From positions 1-64,000 of the forward strand of contig NZ_SWFJ01000008.1 in NCBI RefSeq assembly GCF_005144795.1: a DNA stretch of 64,000 nt. Reading direction: 5' to 3'. Shown one piece after another: positions 10,504 to 21,096 of the stretch. Position 1 is the stretch's first letter. Every line of letters starts with the position of its first letter. The notes under the pieces were generated by a model that saw nothing but the letters and a program-made list of their open reading frames with translations, was not told the DNA's origin and did not search any database. Made by a program: the position numbers and the translations under genes. This DNA comes from Streptococcus mitis. GTDB lineage: Bacteria > Bacillota > Bacilli > Lactobacillales > Streptococcaceae.

Positions 10504-11289
10504 TTATAAGATAAGGACAGATTCTTTATTTGTATCTTCCTCATTCGATGAAGGACCTTCGACTTCAACTGGCTCTAAATGTTCTTCCACATAATGATGT
10601 TGTTGAGCTTCAAATTCAGCTAATTCTCTATTACCAGCCTCAATTCGAGCTTGTAACTCAGCCATTTCTTCAGGTGTAAATTGACGAGTCATATCGATTG
10701 GTTCTTCTTCTGGCTGTGAATATACTGACTCACCAAGAACTTCACCAACAACTTCTTTAAATGCTTCATCACTTGTCTGAAGATAAGTTGCTGTTGGGCG
10801 AAGAATATCTTCCCAATCTGATGATTCAACAATTGCTAACTGGCTCTCAATTGTAGATTTGAGACGTTGGTGGAAGACACGGCTCTTGTTCTTCAATTCT
10901 TCAGTCTCAACAGCAACTTTTTTAGCATTATCAGTAGCTTGACGCAAAATCTCATTAGCCTTATATTTTGCTTCTTCAAGCAAACGCTGTGAATCTTGTT
11001 CTGCCTGTTGGATAATATTATTTGAACGATCTTTAGCAGCTTGTTTTACACGCTCTGCCGTATCTTGAGCAATCAATACTGATTGACTCAAAGAATCTTT
11101 CATCTCATCAAAGTAAGACAAACGTTCTTCCAAACTCTTGATATGCAACTCTTTATCATGATTGCTTCGAACTAAATCTTCATAATCACGAACAACAATT
11201 TCAAGAAATTCTTCAACTTCTTCTGGATCAAAACCTCTAAATCTTGTACCAAAGGTTTTATCTTTAATTTCTAATGATGTAATTGGCAT
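10504..11289 (-). CDS. divIVA: Cell division initiation protein DivIVA
   Basis: Coiled-coil scaffold that binds curved membrane and organises septal and polar growth in ovoid cocci. The N-terminal lipid-binding segment has the family signature ITSLEIKDKTFGTRFRGF (residues 3-20), followed by a long Lys/Glu/Gln-rich coiled coil (about 35-165) and an acidic, low-complexity C-terminal tail. I start at the ATG at 11289, giving 261 residues, because an upstream GTG lies inside the GTGAGGAA ribosome binding site. It is the last gene of the division cluster, eight bases after ylmH. The acidic tail differs from the pneumococcal version as I remember it. Confidence 0.93.
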   Translation of the reverse strand: MPITSLEIKDKTFGTRFRGFDPEEVEEFLEIVVRDYEDLVRSNHDKELHIKSLEERLSYFDEMKDSLSQSVLIAQDTAERVKQAAKDRSNNIIQQAEQDSQRLLEEAKYKANEILRQATDNAKKVAVETEELKNKSRVFHQRLKSTIESQLAIVESSDWEDILRPTATYLQTSDEAFKEVVGEVLGESVYSQPEEEPIDMTRQFTPEEMAELQARIEAGNRELAEFEAQQHHYVEEHLEPVEVEGPSSNEEDTNKESVLIL

Positions 11290-11297
11290 ATTATTCC

Positions 11298-12089
11298 TCA
11301 CTTACTTAATAATAATTGAATGCTTAATTTTATCTTATCCTTCTTAGTCTGACCATTGTCTCTAACAACTTTCAGACGTCCAAACTTTCTCACACTAATC
11401 AAATCTCCAACTGAAATCTGGTAGTCACTTTTTTCAACCAGATGATAGTTTACTTGGACAGATTTTTTATCTATCAGTTGACAAGCTTGATTTCTAGATA
11501 ATTTCAAGGCACTTGATAAGAGGGCATCCAATCGAAAACTCGAAACTAAAATTTCTTGTTCTCTATAGTCAATTTTAGATATAATCCTATCGGTAAAAGG
11601 ACGTTCCTCCAGCGATACAGGAAGTTTGCCAATCTTTTTTATCCCGTCTATAAAGAGGGGAATGAAATGACGATTAACAAAAATCTGTGCTCTCTTTTCA
11701 TCTACCAAGATATCACCAAATAATTTACGGTCAATTCCTAACTGATTGATGATTGTTCCTAATATTTTACCATGACTTAGTTTCTCAAACTTACTCGGAT
11801 AATCAATTTCCAATAAGGCTATCTCAAAATCTGCTAGTTCTGGTTTAAAGTAGTCTGGATACAGAATAAGACGAATGGACTCTGTTTGAAGTATGTCACC
11901 ACTACTTTGACACCCTAACCCATGAGTTCTAGCTAAAACCTTTAGTATCTGTTCCTGATGAGGATTGATAAATGGGGTGAGAATAGGAGCATAAGTGTCC
12001 TCCACCCTCTTAATCCATTCCAATCCTTTATCAATAAACGGAATATCAGCATGCGAAAAATGTTGATAGATTTCCTGATCTACTTTCAT
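11298..12089 (-). CDS. ylmH: YlmH, S4-domain RNA-binding protein of the division cluster
   Basis: 263-residue member of the YlmH family. The C-terminal S4 RNA-binding domain (about 180-255) includes RLDALLSSALKLSRNQACQL followed by VQVNYHLVEK. The N-terminal part matches the YlmH family, found next to sepF and ylmG in Firmicutes and linked to division and, in Bacillus, to rescue of stalled ribosomes. The start overlaps the ylmG stop by four bases, so the two are translationally coupled. Its role in this organism is inferred. Confidence 0.88.
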   Translation of the reverse strand: MKVDQEIYQHFSHADIPFIDKGLEWIKRVEDTYAPILTPFINPHQEQILKVLARTHGLGCQSSGDILQTESIRLILYPDYFKPELADFEIALLEIDYPSKFEKLSHGKILGTIINQLGIDRKLFGDILVDEKRAQIFVNRHFIPLFIDGIKKIGKLPVSLEERPFTDRIISKIDYREQEILVSSFRLDALLSSALKLSRNQACQLIDKKSVQVNYHLVEKSDYQISVGDLISVRKFGRLKVVRDNGQTKKDKIKLSIQLLLSK

Positions 12090-12346
12090 AGAAACAACAA
12101 GATCCGAATTAGAAAACTTCCAATAAATTGGATTAGAATAATGGCTACCCAGACAGTAAAATCGAGACCACCAAATTGTAAATTCAGTTTACGAAGAGGT
12201 TCTATAACTGGACGAACAAGGCTGATGATGAGACGACCTAACGAACTATCATAGGCGTTTGGAAACCATGAAAGAAGAGCAAATGCTATTAGAATGAATG
12301 AGTAAATTCTCACTCCATTTTGGATTAAGTGGATTAAAAAAATCAT
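12086..12346 (-). CDS. ylmG: YggT-family membrane protein YlmG
   Basis: Small 86-residue integral membrane protein with two hydrophobic segments (about 1-25 and 60-85) joined by a short basic loop containing RPVIEPLRKLNL, the conserved YggT signature. It lies between sepF and ylmH with end-to-start overlaps on both sides, so it is part of one transcript. The function is not well defined; family members are tied to membrane organisation and division. Confidence 0.9.
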   Translation of the reverse strand: MIFLIHLIQNGVRIYSFILIAFALLSWFPNAYDSSLGRLIISLVRPVIEPLRKLNLQFGGLDFTVWVAIILIQFIGSFLIRILLFL

Positions 12347-12876
12347 TATCTTGCTCTATTTCGTTTAATATCAAAACCAAACTCAGCACTTTGTGAATCA
12401 TCAGAAAGTTTGATGTCTTCAATATTCACAACGACATTGACAGGAGTCAATAGATACATTGTGCTAGCAACTTTCTTCATATTACCTGCTAAAACATGAC
12501 GAGCACCATCTAAGTAATCTAGACAACGTCGAGCTTGAACTTCTGTCATGTATTGGAAATCAATCAAAATACTTTCATTTCCAGCTAGTAAATCAACAAT
12601 TTCAGTTGCATCCTCATATTTTCTAGGATAGCGAACATCAATTGTCACCTTCTCTTCTGTACGTTGACTCTGCATAGCTAACTCCTGCTGACGTGCATGT
12701 AAACGAGTAATATTAGTGTCTTTCACTGGTGTTGACTGAGTAGGGGTTGGTATTTCTTTTGAAGCTGAAATTGATGGGCTAGCCATCTCTTTTTGTTGAG
12801 GTTGATAACTAGTCGTTTCTTCTCCATCTTCTGTAAAATAATCTATAAATCTATCAAATCTATCTTTTAAAGACAT
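12346..12876 (-). CDS. sepF: Cell division protein SepF
   Basis: 176-residue FtsZ-bundling membrane anchor. The N-terminus ([14 protein letters not shown]) can form a short amphipathic membrane-binding helix. A Gln/Ser/Thr-rich linker runs to about residue 85, and the C-terminal SepF domain (about 90-170) contains [21 protein letters not shown]. It lies between ylmE and ylmG in the usual streptococcal order, with its last base overlapping the ylmG start. It is expected to act with FtsA in tethering the Z-ring. Confidence 0.95.
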   Translation of the reverse strand: MSLKDRFDRFIDYFTEDGEETTSYQPQQKEMASPSISASKEIPTPTQSTPVKDTNITRLHARQQELAMQSQRTEEKVTIDVRYPRKYEDATEIVDLLAGNESILIDFQYMTEVQARRCLDYLDGARHVLAGNMKKVASTMYLLTPVNVVVNIEDIKLSDDSQSAEFGFDIKRNRAR

Positions 12877-12885
12877 AGCTCTCTC

Positions 12886-13557
12886 CTATTTAAAAAATGC
12901 TGTACCAATTCGAACAAAAGTAGAGCCAAACTGAATCGCTTCTTTAAAATCACGACTCATTCCCATACTCATCTCTGTCATCGGCATATTAGAGATTTGT
13001 TTTTCTCTAATTTCTGCTTGCAAAGTCTGTGTTTCCTTGAAAATCCGTTTCAACTCATCACTATCTGCATCAAAAGGAGCCATGGTCATTAAACCAACAT
13101 ACTCAATCTGATCTAACTCAGCCAAAGTAGGCAAAAGTTCTAGTAATTCATCTTTTGAAAATCCGTGCTTACTCTCTTCTCCAGATATATTAACTTGCAA
13201 GAAACACTTAACAACATGATCTGTTCTTTTTTGAATTTCCTGAGCTAATTTTAAAGAATCTAAAGCATGAAAGTAATCCACAAAAGGGATTACTTCTTTC
13301 ACTTTCCGTCTCTGCAGTGTCCCTATTAAATGCCAAGTGACTGGGAAATCTTTTAAAGCATGATATTTTTCTAAAAATTTATCAACTCTATTTTCACCGA
13401 TATGTTGGACGCCAAGCGGAAGCAATGCCGCCGCTGTTTGGACATCTACATATTTTGTCACTGCAATAACTGAAACAGAATCTAGATTACGGTCGGCTTC
13501 TTGACTCACATCAGCAATTTGCTGAAAAATCAATTCAGTATTTTTTTCTAAATTCAT
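12886..13557 (-). CDS. ylmE: YggS-family pyridoxal-phosphate homeostasis protein YlmE
   Basis: 223-residue cytoplasmic PLP-binding protein with the fold of the alanine racemase N-terminal domain. The likely PLP lysine is in VIAVTKYVDV (about residue 35). Also visible are HLIGTLQRRK, FLQVNISGEESKHGF and the phosphate-binding MGMSRDF. The family carries PLP but has no known turnover; mutants show disturbed vitamin B6 and amino acid pools. It sits nine bases upstream of sepF and three bases after ftsZ. Confidence 0.93.
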   Translation of the reverse strand: MNLEKNTELIFQQIADVSQEADRNLDSVSVIAVTKYVDVQTAAALLPLGVQHIGENRVDKFLEKYHALKDFPVTWHLIGTLQRRKVKEVIPFVDYFHALDSLKLAQEIQKRTDHVVKCFLQVNISGEESKHGFSKDELLELLPTLAELDQIEYVGLMTMAPFDADSDELKRIFKETQTLQAEIREKQISNMPMTEMSMGMSRDFKEAIQFGSTFVRIGTAFFK

Positions 13558-13560
13558 TGA

Positions 13561-14814
<1,254 letters not shown>

Positions 14815-14828
14815 TTATTTTTCCTCTT

Positions 14829-16208
14829 TTATTCATCAAACATACTTCCAATTAAACCACGGAAGCGATCTGCAATTTTTGGTTTATTTTGAGAAGATAC
14901 TTTATCTTCTTTCGGAGCAACTACGTTCGTAGAAGCTGATTGCTCTACCTCAGTATTTTGAACTGGCTGAATAGGGGTCGGTTGTGCTACCTGCGTAACA
15001 CGTTGAATCATCCCACCAAAATTAATAGGTTGGTGACGCAAAGTATCTTCACCCTTGACTGCTCGTTGCGCTAACAAATTCACTTCAGTCAATTGACCAG
15101 CAAATTCAGACAAGCTAATCACATGAGCAAAGGCAGGGTTACGAATTCCAACTTGATTTGGAACGTAAAGTTTGACACCAACGCCAAATACCTCCTGCGC
15201 AAGTTCTACAATACCTGGTAAAATAGCATTTCCACCAATCAGAACAATCCCACCAGGAAGATCCAACAAATGTCTTCTTTCCAACTCTTGTTTAATCTGT
15301 TCAAAAATGTGTTTAATGCGAGCTGAAATAATCTCTGCTAGGTAGCTTTCTGTAACTTCTACAGGCTCTACTTCACCAATCACTTCAACTTGGAAGGTTT
15401 CATTGCTAGCAAGTGATGGGTAGGCTTCACCATAGTTCAATTTCAATCCTTCAGCTAGTTTTTGTGAAGTCTTCAAGACTTTAGAGATATCTTTTGTGAC
15501 ATAATCTCCACCTTCTTGAAGAATATTTGTAAACTGGAGTTCTTGGTTACGGATTGTAGCAACAGTTGTTTGACCCGCTCCCATATCAATCACAGTAGCT
15601 CCAAATTCACGCTCTCCTTCGTTCAAGACTGAACGAACCAAAGCCAATGGTGAAATAATAATATTTTCAACTTGAACACCTGAGCGCTCAACAGTCTTGC
15701 GTAAATTGTGAAGAATAGTACGTGGACCTGTGTAAAGTAAGCCACGCATTTCAAGACGAACACCCATCATGCCACGCGGGTCACGAATCCCTTGGAAACC
15801 ATCTACGATAAATTCTTCTGGAATAAAAGTAATGACTTCACGATCTGGTGTCATACTCTTTGTCAAAGCTGATTTGACAACATTTTCAACATCTTGATCT
15901 GTAATTTCTTTTGTATCAGATGTAACTGGAATCATACCTTGAGTTGGTTCTACTTGCAAAAGATTTCCAGGCAAACCAACATTCACTGATTTGATTGAAA
16001 TGCCAGCTTTCTCTTCTGCTTGGGAAATAGCTGACTTGATAGCAGTTGCTGCTGCTTCAATATCAACGATAATCCCATCCTTTACACCTTTACTCTTGGC
16101 ATTGCTTACACCAATTACATTAAGTTCACCATTTCTAAGCTCAGCAACCAATACCTTAATCGAATTAGTTCCGATATCTAAGCCTGTAAAAAAACCATCT
16201 CTAGCCAT
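14829..16208 (-). CDS. ftsA: Cell division protein FtsA
   Basis: Actin-like ATPase that anchors FtsZ to the membrane. Starting at MARDGFF gives 459 residues, close to the family norm; an upstream TTG would add eight residues with no better ribosome site. Visible parts are phosphate 1 (GLDIGTNSIKVLV), the SHS2 subdomain with VGLPGNLLQVEP, phosphate 2 (VIDMGAGQTT) and a C-terminal amphipathic membrane helix (ADRFRGLIGSMFDE). The variable linker before that helix is rich in Gln, Pro and Thr and differs from the pneumococcal one as I recall it. First gene of the ftsA-ftsZ cluster here. Confidence 0.96.
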   Translation of the reverse strand: MARDGFFTGLDIGTNSIKVLVAELRNGELNVIGVSNAKSKGVKDGIIVDIEAAATAIKSAISQAEEKAGISIKSVNVGLPGNLLQVEPTQGMIPVTSDTKEITDQDVENVVKSALTKSMTPDREVITFIPEEFIVDGFQGIRDPRGMMGVRLEMRGLLYTGPRTILHNLRKTVERSGVQVENIIISPLALVRSVLNEGEREFGATVIDMGAGQTTVATIRNQELQFTNILQEGGDYVTKDISKVLKTSQKLAEGLKLNYGEAYPSLASNETFQVEVIGEVEPVEVTESYLAEIISARIKHIFEQIKQELERRHLLDLPGGIVLIGGNAILPGIVELAQEVFGVGVKLYVPNQVGIRNPAFAHVISLSEFAGQLTEVNLLAQRAVKGEDTLRHQPINFGGMIQRVTQVAQPTPIQPVQNTEVEQSASTNVVAPKEDKVSSQNKPKIADRFRGLIGSMFDE

Positions 16209-16285
16209 TACATCGCATCCTCTCTCTTCCAAGTTTCAAACTTCTATTCAATATAGCTAAAATAGGGCATAGCTATTCACAGAAT

Positions 16286-16294
16286 ATTATAACA
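16286..16294 (-). promoter_or_regulatory. Candidate extended -10 promoter of ftsA
   Basis: On the minus strand TGTTATAAT forms an extended -10 about 80 bp upstream of the ftsA start. No good -35 is present at 17 bp, which is acceptable for extended -10 promoters. The rest of the ftsA leader shows nothing else I can name. Confidence 0.45.
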
Positions 16295-16402
16295 CAAAAA
16301 ATCCAATCGTGCTTAGTTTTTCCTAAATTTACTTACCATTTTTTCACATTCGCTCATCAAATTTTTTTATTTTCCAAACAAGTTATAAAAAATCAGATTC
16401 AT

Positions 16403-16435
16403 GAAAAAAAGAAAGCTTAAAATCAAGCTTTCTTT
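16403..16435 (-). terminator. Terminator overlapping the stop codon of the TIGR02206-like gene
   Basis: An 11-bp stem (AAAGAAAGCTT / AAGCTTTCTTT) followed on the minus strand by a T-run. The 5' arm includes the final Lys-Lys-Ala codons and part of the stop codon of the upstream gene, so coding sequence and terminator share bases. Confidence 0.85.
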
Positions 16436-17127
16436 GCAATCATTTTTTCTGCTTCTTGTTCTAAAAATAGTTCCAAGATTTTCTTTGTCAACGTAATCGC
16501 TGCTGATAAGGCCATGGAAACGATTAAATAATTGGCTACTAAGCCATGGTCTCCAACCAATGGTGGTTTAGTCAAGAATCCATAATCTCCACCTGTCACC
16601 AAATTGACCACAAAAATTAAGGCATTTAGTGCAAAGGTCATGAGAAAAATTCCCTTCACATCCAGCAATCGCGCGTTATACTGTCTCAATAAATAAACTA
16701 GAGAGTTCCCCAAGAGAGCTAAGTGCCCAAAGATAAAGGATAAAATCGCAATATGTGGGAAAGGATAGGCATCTGGCACTGGATAAACAAAGGCTGCTAG
16801 TGTCCCAAATGTCCCCAACAATGCAAAATACTGCCTATATTTAGACTGACCAGGAAGCAAAAGCACCACAAACATAGCCATACGGCAATGGTAAAAAGGT
16901 AAACTTTCTGATAGCGGCATATGATTGATCCAGTACCAACCATAAAGGAGGATCAACTGAACTGCCTGTAAACTCTGGAAAAATCGTTGGTAAGCCTTCT
17001 TTTCACGATATCGATAGGCTGTAAAAAATGTTAAGGCTAAAAGTGTAAATATACTGACATACCAAAAAAGGTCAAATTTGGGTGGTTCTGTTGCTTGGGT
17101 CGTAAAGAAAATATCCCATAAATTCAT
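16423..17127 (-). CDS. TIGR02206 family integral membrane protein (YwaF-like)
   Basis: 234-residue polytopic membrane protein with about six hydrophobic segments. The pattern fits the conserved membrane family that includes Bacillus YwaF: an aromatic N-terminus, a central segment LPFYHCRMAMFVVLLLPG, and later VPDAYPFPHIAILSFIFGHLALL. No transport or enzyme motif is visible and the function is unknown. It stands alone, with its own terminator; the spacing upstream suggests a separate promoter from the NUDIX/murF unit. Confidence 0.8.
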   Translation of the reverse strand: MNLWDIFFTTQATEPPKFDLFWYVSIFTLLALTFFTAYRYREKKAYQRFFQSLQAVQLILLYGWYWINHMPLSESLPFYHCRMAMFVVLLLPGQSKYRQYFALLGTFGTLAAFVYPVPDAYPFPHIAILSFIFGHLALLGNSLVYLLRQYNARLLDVKGIFLMTFALNALIFVVNLVTGGDYGFLTKPPLVGDHGLVANYLIVSMALSAAITLTKKILELFLEQEAEKMIAKKA

Positions 17128-17217
17128 CTAGTCTTCCTCATGATTCAAAATTTTCCTGCATTTTATTATACCATGCTATTTGTCAAAAATGGATTTAGAA
17201 ATACGATAATCATCTTC

Positions 17218-17829
17218 TTAATCAAGATATTGCTCCCTCTGACCTTGATAAACCTGCCAAAGAATCTCTATTTGCTCCTTGGTAATGCGTTTTTCAGATA
17301 AGGCTGGCAGTTGGTCAATGGCAAAAAATTGAAGGTCAGCAATTTCTTGATTTTTTTGGAATTGTCCATCAAGAAGCTTACATTCAAAAACAAACTTTGC
17401 ATATTGCTTGCTCTGTAGTTGGAAACGATTTGTATCAAAAACAGCTAGTAGTCTTTCTACTTTAGCTTCAAAACCGGTTTCTTCTTCAATTTCCTTGAGA
17501 ATATTTTCTGTTGGAGAATAGCCGACTTCACCAAAGCCACCTGGCAAAGCCCAATCATTCTCTCCTTGTCCCCTAACCAGACAAATTTTTTCATCCTCAA
17601 CTATCCAAGCACGGACGTCCATTAAAGGAGTCGCATAAGCGGAGGTCGGTTTCAAGAGTTCTGCCACTTCGTCTGCATCAAGGTCTGATACCTGATTCAA
17701 CATTTCAGATAACAGACTTCGCAAGTCTTCGTAGCGCTCACGGTCAAAAGGATCCTTTGTAAAGGTTAGTCCAGTATCTGTAAGAGCAATCATTCTTTGA
17801 AGATACTTAGCAAAATCACTTGTCTTCAT
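17218..17829 (-). CDS. NUDIX hydrolase with N-terminal NUDIX_N-type domain
   Basis: 203-residue protein. The first about 65 residues form a helical domain like that preceding NUDIX domains in proteins hydrolysing nucleoside diphosphate derivatives (for example ADP-ribose). The NUDIX box is GGFGEVGYSPTENILKEIEE followed by ETGF. The metal-binding EEETG is intact, but the usual Glu after the second glycine is Tyr and the usual Arg is Lys. The start overlaps the murF stop by 14 bases, so it is co-translated with murF. The substrate cannot be read from sequence. Confidence 0.85.
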   Translation of the reverse strand: MKTSDFAKYLQRMIALTDTGLTFTKDPFDRERYEDLRSLLSEMLNQVSDLDADEVAELLKPTSAYATPLMDVRAWIVEDEKICLVRGQGENDWALPGGFGEVGYSPTENILKEIEEETGFEAKVERLLAVFDTNRFQLQSKQYAKFVFECKLLDGQFQKNQEIADLQFFAIDQLPALSEKRITKEQIEILWQVYQGQREQYLD

Positions 17830-19189
17830 TTTCTAAACTTTCTACCAACTTAGCTAGATTCATAGAGTTAGAGCCTTTGAGCAAGATTTGGTCATTAGCT
17901 CCAAGGCTTTCTTTGACCTGCTTAACTAGGTCTTCAAATTGGTCTTGGTCTTCTGTTTTCTTGAAGTAGTAAACGTGGCCGATTGGGAACATTTGACTGG
18001 CCAATTGGGCTAATTCAGCAATGTCTTCTCCATAGAAAATAAGGGTATCAAGCACATCTGGCGAAAGGCTCAAGATCATCTGATTATGAAGCTGAATTGA
18101 CTGGTCGCCCAGTTCCTTCATATCCGCCAAGACAGCAATTTTCTTGCCATCTTCATTGGCTGGAATGGCTGAGAAAGTCTCTAAAATCAACTTCATAGCA
18201 GTTGGATTGGCATTGTATACGTCAGACAGAATATCTGCTCCATTGGCTGCTTTCTTCCACTCGGTACGGTTACGCGTCAATTCAAGATTTTGGAAGGCTT
18301 GACGAATTTTCTCCTCTGAAACTCCTTCTTGCAGGGCAACATAGGATGCAATCATAGCATTGGTGGCATTGTACTTACCAGTCACTGGCAAATCAAGGGC
18401 TTGTTCCAAGAAATTAGCCTTAAAGGTCAGACTATCCTTACGCTCAACCAAGTCGGTAATTTCCAACTCTGCTCCTTGGCCAAAACGAACCACCTTTTTA
18501 TCAGTTGGCAAGTAGTCCTCTACAATCGGATCTGCTGGCGCTAGGAGCAAAGAACCTGAAGCCATACCGTCTGCAATTTGCATTTTTCCTTTAGCAATTT
18601 CAGAACGGTCTTTGAAAAAGGCCAAATGGGCTTCTCCAACCAAGGTCACGATGGCTGTTTTTGGATGAGCCAATTCTGACAAGAGATGAATATCTCCCAA
18701 GTGATCCTGTCCCATCTCCAAGACCAACTTTTCTGTTCCTTCAGGCATATGGAGAACTGTGTAAGGAAGACCAATCTCATTATTGTAGTTGCCTTGTGTC
18801 TTATAGGTTTTGTAGGTTGTTGATAGCAAGTGAGCTAACATATCCTTGGTCGTTGTTTTGCCATTTGAACCTGTGACAGCAAAGACATCAACTGCTGTTT
18901 TTTCAAGATAGTAGGCAGCTAGTCTTTGAAAGGCAGTCAAGACATCATCTACTAGAATGTAGGGATGATTTGCGATTTCTTTCTCAGACAGGGTTGCAGC
19001 AGCGCCATTTTCAAAAGCTGTTTCGATAAAGTCATGACCATCACGCGCACCTTTTAGGGGCACAAACAAGTCCCCTGTAGTAATCAAACGACTATCAAAC
19101 TCTGCCTTTTCTAACTGGGTGTCCTCAAAAATGCTGATATCATTTTTAGCTCCTACAACTTGAGCCACTTCATGAATTGTTAATTTCAT
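17816..19189 (-). CDS. murF: UDP-MurNAc-tripeptide--D-Ala-D-Ala ligase MurF
   Basis: Adds the D-Ala-D-Ala dipeptide to the peptidoglycan precursor in the cytoplasm, using the product of Ddl encoded next door. The 457-residue protein has the Mur ligase ATP loop VTGSNGKTTTKDML near residue 107, conserved TQGNYNNEIGLPYTVL, the central signature around ELTRNRTEWK, and DVYNANPTAM. It lies about 130 bp downstream of ddl in the same direction, forming a D-alanine branch unit with it. Confidence 0.97.
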   Translation of the reverse strand: MKLTIHEVAQVVGAKNDISIFEDTQLEKAEFDSRLITTGDLFVPLKGARDGHDFIETAFENGAAATLSEKEIANHPYILVDDVLTAFQRLAAYYLEKTAVDVFAVTGSNGKTTTKDMLAHLLSTTYKTYKTQGNYNNEIGLPYTVLHMPEGTEKLVLEMGQDHLGDIHLLSELAHPKTAIVTLVGEAHLAFFKDRSEIAKGKMQIADGMASGSLLLAPADPIVEDYLPTDKKVVRFGQGAELEITDLVERKDSLTFKANFLEQALDLPVTGKYNATNAMIASYVALQEGVSEEKIRQAFQNLELTRNRTEWKKAANGADILSDVYNANPTAMKLILETFSAIPANEDGKKIAVLADMKELGDQSIQLHNQMILSLSPDVLDTLIFYGEDIAELAQLASQMFPIGHVYYFKKTEDQDQFEDLVKQVKESLGANDQILLKGSNSMNLAKLVESLENEDK

Positions 19190-19273
19190 TTCTACTCCTT
19201 TAAAAAGGGTTGAAATCCGAGAACTAAAATCACCTTGCAGTGATGGTTCTGGTTTCTACCCTCTCTTTCATTT

Positions 19274-20317
19274 TTATAGCAAATGCGCTTCGCGCTTGTC
19301 AAAACTTTCTTTAGCAAGATCAACCAATCGCTCGATTAAGTCTGGATAGCTGATTCCCATATTGTCCCAAAGTAGTGGGTACATAGACCACTGGGTGAAA
19401 CCTGGCATGGTATTAAGCTCGTTTAGGAAAACCTCTCCCTTATCTGTATAGAAGAAATCGCAACGAGAGAGACCGAGGCCACCAATCGCACGGAAGGCAG
19501 TTTCTGCATTTTGACGCATTACAGCTACCACATCATCACTGATTTTGGCTGGAATATCCATGGTAATCTTGTTGTCAATATACTTGGCATCGTAGTCATA
19601 AAAGGCAACATCCTTGACTACTTCTCCTGGTAGCGTACTCTTGACATCGTAGTTGCCCAAGAGACCAACCTCGATTTCACGGGCATTCACTCCTTGCTCT
19701 ACCAAGACACGGCTGTCATATTGGAAGGCAAGTTTCAAGGCTTGACGAAGTTCTTCTTGATTTTCAGACTTAGAAATACCGACACTAGAACCCATGTTTG
19801 ACGGTTTAGTGAATACTGGATAAGTCAATTTTTCTTCCACTTCGACAATTTTAGTAGTCACATCATCCCCTTCAACGATGGCCACATAGGGAACTTGGGC
19901 AATACCAGCAGATTCTAACACACGCTTGGTGGTGATTTTGTCCATGGCAAGGCTAGATGACAAGATGTTGCAACCAACGTAAGGCAGTTTCAAAACTTCC
20001 AAGAATCCTTGAACAGAGCCATCTTCTCCCATCGGACCGTGAAGGACTGGAAAGACCACTGCTCCTTCTTCGTAGATGGCACTTGGTGCAACTTTCTTAT
20101 CCCATTCAATGGTTTCATTGGTCATGAGACGGTCCTCTTGACCAGGAGTCTGGCTAAATTCCTGCGTTTTGATAAAGTCACCAGACTGGCTAATAAAGAA
20201 AGTCTTGACTGTGAAACGATCATAGTTGACCGCACGCATGACACTTTCAGCTGAAAGAACAGAGACTTCACGCTCTGCACTCCGTCCACCGTATAAAAGA
20301 ATAATCGTTTGTTTCAT
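19274..20317 (-). CDS. ddl: D-alanine--D-alanine ligase
   Basis: ATP-grasp enzyme joining two D-alanines for cell wall synthesis. I start at [17 protein letters not shown], giving 347 residues, the usual streptococcal length; the 30 extra upstream codons are not family-like. Visible are [15 protein letters not shown], the ATP-grasp region [14 protein letters not shown], and the metal-binding end [18 protein letters not shown]. It lies between recR and murF on the same strand. Confidence 0.96.
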   Translation of the reverse strand: MKQTIILLYGGRSAEREVSVLSAESVMRAVNYDRFTVKTFFISQSGDFIKTQEFSQTPGQEDRLMTNETIEWDKKVAPSAIYEEGAVVFPVLHGPMGEDGSVQGFLEVLKLPYVGCNILSSSLAMDKITTKRVLESAGIAQVPYVAIVEGDDVTTKIVEVEEKLTYPVFTKPSNMGSSVGISKSENQEELRQALKLAFQYDSRVLVEQGVNAREIEVGLLGNYDVKSTLPGEVVKDVAFYDYDAKYIDNKITMDIPAKISDDVVAVMRQNAETAFRAIGGLGLSRCDFFYTDKGEVFLNELNTMPGFTQWSMYPLLWDNMGISYPDLIERLVDLAKESFDKREAHLL

Positions 20318-20489
20318 ATTGCTTGTCCTAATTCTAATAGAATACTCGTTCTTTAGTATATCATATTTGCTTCTTTTTTGAAACTTGAACCTGATACTGG
20401 TCTTCAATATATTTAAAAAGAGAACGATAAAAATATCGGTCTCCTTGATTTTTTATATAAATGAATTAAGTTTGTTAATTTGTCTAGAC

Positions 20490-21086
20490 TTACAGCTCTG
20501 TCCGATTTTCAATGGCTCGTAAGAGTGTAACTTCATCCGCATACTCAATGTCCGCTCCTACAGCAAGGCCTCGTGCCAGGCGCGTAACCTTGATCCCAGC
20601 TGGCTTAAGCAAACGTGAAAGATACATGGAAGTAGCTTCCCCATCTGCTGTGGCATTGGTTGCTACGATTACCTCTGAAACTTCACTATCCATCAGACGA
20701 GTCATAAGGCTCTTGAGATTGATATCGTCTGGACTGATACCATTCATGGGAGAAATGAGTCCATGCAAGACATGATAGAGTCCATGGTATTCTTGGATAT
20801 TCTCCATAGCCGCCACATCTCGACTATCCTCGAGAACTAAAATCGTTGTCTGGTCACGAGTCGGATCGGTACAGATAGAGCAAGGATCGTCATCAGTCAA
20901 ACGACCACAAATAGAACAATAGGTCAGCTCTCTCTTAGCAGAAAGGAGATTTTTAGCAAATTCATTGACATCGTCATCAGACATTCCAATAGTATAAAAG
21001 GCCAGACGGGTAGCCGTCTTAATCCCGATACCTGGTAACTTTGAATAGCTATCAATCAGCTTGGCAATAGGTGTTGGATACAGCAT
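20490..21086 (-). CDS. recR: Recombination mediator protein RecR
   Basis: 198-residue RecR of normal length, acting with RecF/RecO to load RecA on gapped DNA. It has an N-terminal helix-hairpin-helix ([14 protein letters not shown], about 14-27), a four-cysteine zinc finger ([16 protein letters not shown], about 57-72) and a Toprim domain ([14 protein letters not shown] and later [14 protein letters not shown]). It lies 10 bases after pbp2b, a conserved streptococcal pairing. Confidence 0.97.
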   Translation of the reverse strand: MLYPTPIAKLIDSYSKLPGIGIKTATRLAFYTIGMSDDDVNEFAKNLLSAKRELTYCSICGRLTDDDPCSICTDPTRDQTTILVLEDSRDVAAMENIQEYHGLYHVLHGLISPMNGISPDDINLKSLMTRLMDSEVSEVIVATNATADGEATSMYLSRLLKPAGIKVTRLARGLAVGADIEYADEVTLLRAIENRTEL

Positions 21087-21096
21087 ATGTTCCTTT

